Assembly (NCBI GenBank): GCA_037074705.1
Contig: CM073595.1
Span: forward strand, 70,480,139 to 70,544,138
Origin: Zhengitettix transpicula
Taxonomy: Eukaryota; Arthropoda; Insecta; Orthoptera; Tetrigidae
Length of the DNA: 64,000 bases
Direction of reading: 5' to 3'
The translations under genes were made by a program, and so were the position numbers. How positions within the stretch are numbered: position 1 is the first letter of the stretch; every line of letters begins with the position of its first letter. Below the pieces are notes generated by a model, which saw nothing but the letters and a program-made list of their open reading frames with translations, searched no databases and was not told the origin of the DNA. Positions 62,691-64,000 of this stretch are shown here, piece after piece.

Positions 62691-63511
62691 GCTGGTTACT
62701 TAAGTCGTGAATTGGACCAGCACAGTTCTTCCTAGACAGCGATGATAGACTTCTTCTCTGTCTTCGCTAGCCAACCATTCTTTCTGGGATGTGAATTTTT
62801 GCTGCTCCTCCGTAGCTCGCGTCTGCTACGAGTTCTACAATTTCTTTCTCCATCAGAGGGATGGAAACCAAAACACCTGACCTTTCTCTGCGAATCAATT
62901 GAAAATATTTTTCTTCACGAAGCCCAGTACTTAGTTGTGGAGAGAGGTGTCCTTAGGAATATTTCAGGGTTAATGTCCGCTGGGTGAAATTTTCCCAAGC
63001 GACCTTATTAATCCCTTCGACTTGTTCTTGACATGTCCGCATTCTGTCTTCCCGACACGGCGGCGCCAAATCAGAAATTCCAATGTCCGACTCGCTGCTG
63101 ACTTGTGCTTAAATTCCAATAAAATAAAGTATTAAAAATTGGGCGGCGTGCTTCTTCTCTACAAGTTTGATAGTGTCAGAGTGTACATTAATTGTCGTGA
63201 TGTTACATTTAATATAAAACTTCCCATTAATAAACAATCTGTATTCTCGAAACATATCAATTGGAAACATTTATTCATTGGAAAAATGATAAGATTTTTG
63301 AATTGTATCAGAAATTCTTCATATTAAATAAATAATAACTGCAATTAACGTAAAAACTGATACTTTGAAACTCGACAGTAACTATGGTCCCATATTTTTA
63401 AGCTCAGCCCTGTTTGATTTTATAATATTTTTCCGTTTAAATTAGTTTTAGGTATGCTTTGAGTTCATCACGTTGTTTGTGCGGTGTATCGTTTGAGTCA
63501 TTTGCGTGTTT
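62688..63511. other. GC-richer stretch, no gene assigned
   Basis: Positions 62690-63110 are less A+T-rich and hold an 81-codon plus frame (62742-62987) without a recognisable domain. It could be single-copy transcribed DNA, but nothing specific supports this. Confidence 0.35.
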
Positions 63512-63575
63512 TTAATAACCTGACGGTAGCATCAAAGATTGCAGAAACGTTGATTTATATTTATTTTACCACTTA
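63512..63575 (+). mobile_element. Hammerhead-like retroelement tail, GCA stem family
   Basis: CTGACGG (63520-63526), TA, GCATC (63529-63533), AAA, GATTGC (63537-63542), A, GAAAC (63544-63548), GTT. Stem II forms 5 bp with one bulged T. The A-GAAAC junction is as in family beta. An A/T-rich tail follows. No other copy of this stem sequence occurs in the window. Confidence 0.45.
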
Positions 63576-64000
63576 ATTTTGTCAGTTATTTGACTAATTC
63601 TTTATCTAATTATTACTTTTTGTACTTGGGTATGTTTCTTCTGAGTTTTGTAGTTTCTTAGGAGTCTGTAGGTTTTTCTAATTCAGCTAGAATTTTTATA
63701 AATCTGAATTCTATATTAGTCTGATTATTAAAAGTAAAGAAAATACTAAAATAAATTATTTAATTTTAGCACGAGATTATCAAGTCAAATTTATTAGATT
63801 TTATCAGACAAATTCCGCAACTCGATATTAATTAATTCTTATCTCGGTATATCATTTATAAATTCAGGAATGTTGTTCCTTTTGTAGTGGCTTCGGAAAC
63901 AATGTTAAATGAAATTTGTCTCACCTAAACACAAAAGCGGATCTAAGATTCCGCGACCCATTTTCAGGAGTTTGCAGACTGAAACCGTTCGTTTGAACAG

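Noticed and set aside
1..64000. CRISPR arrays, bacterial operons, integrated viral genes
   Set aside because: No regularly spaced repeats, ribosome-binding sites, clustered ORFs or viral protein motifs are visible.

Overview
The window is A+T-rich, gene-poor eukaryotic DNA, most probably from a hemimetabolous insect such as a cockroach or termite. I base the organism guess on base composition, the many degraded retroelement families, tRNA-derived SINE pieces and microsatellites. It is an impression, not a marker-gene identification. I found no intact protein-coding gene, no rRNA and no functional tRNA. The longest open frames (131 and 126 codons) either lie inside an interspersed repeat or resemble nothing I recognise. 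There are no bacterial-style operons, no CRISPR array and no recognisable viral genes. The window is probably intergenic or the inside of a very long intron.

Almost everything that can be named is repeat-derived. (1) A ~430 bp interspersed family, called family R here, has ten copies or fragments in both orientations: 1-216, 6441-6675, 17245-17672, 34690-35315 (interrupted), 37340-37477, 40824-41055, 41612-42035, 50860-51222, 57706-58055 and 59347-59730. (2) At least a dozen short elements are built on a hammerhead-ribozyme-like core (CTGATGA box, small hairpin, GAAAC, GTC). They fall into several sequence families and resemble tails of Penelope-like retroelements. They lie at 2150-2262, 2354-2441, 10652-10735, 12404-12478, 13612-13750 (tandem pair), 18951-19045, 22993-23131, 32911-32996, 36966-37052, 39537-39610, 39722-39785, 60066-60140 and 63512-63575, with probable arm fragments at 44793-44850 and 49927-49980. 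(3) Two dead non-LTR retrotransposon (LINE) reverse-transcriptase C-termini lie on the minus strand at 26075-26620 and 52530-52795. (4) SINE-like pieces lie at 46545-46680 and 44636-44760, with a related segment at 34908-35030. (5) A 191 bp MITE candidate with perfect 17 bp terminal inverted repeats lies at 4384-4574.

Simple repeats include (AT)27 at 27099-27152, a CT tract at 62649-62687, a C16 run at 56711-56726 and two adjacent two-copy tandem duplications at 25381-25505. The one stretch that looks like single-copy regulatory DNA is a CpG-rich block at about 21725-21900. It contains an arthropod initiator-like TCAGTC followed by a consensus splice donor GTAAGT, so it may be a promoter plus a short non-coding first exon on the plus strand.

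The most interesting signal is the array of hammerhead-like motifs. Different families keep the same core boxes while their stem II sequences differ but still pair (GATAC/GTATC, GTAC/GTAC, GTCC/GGAC), which points to selection on RNA structure. Most copies have almost no stem III, only the self-complementary ACGT, so cleavage, if any, would probably need RNA dimers.
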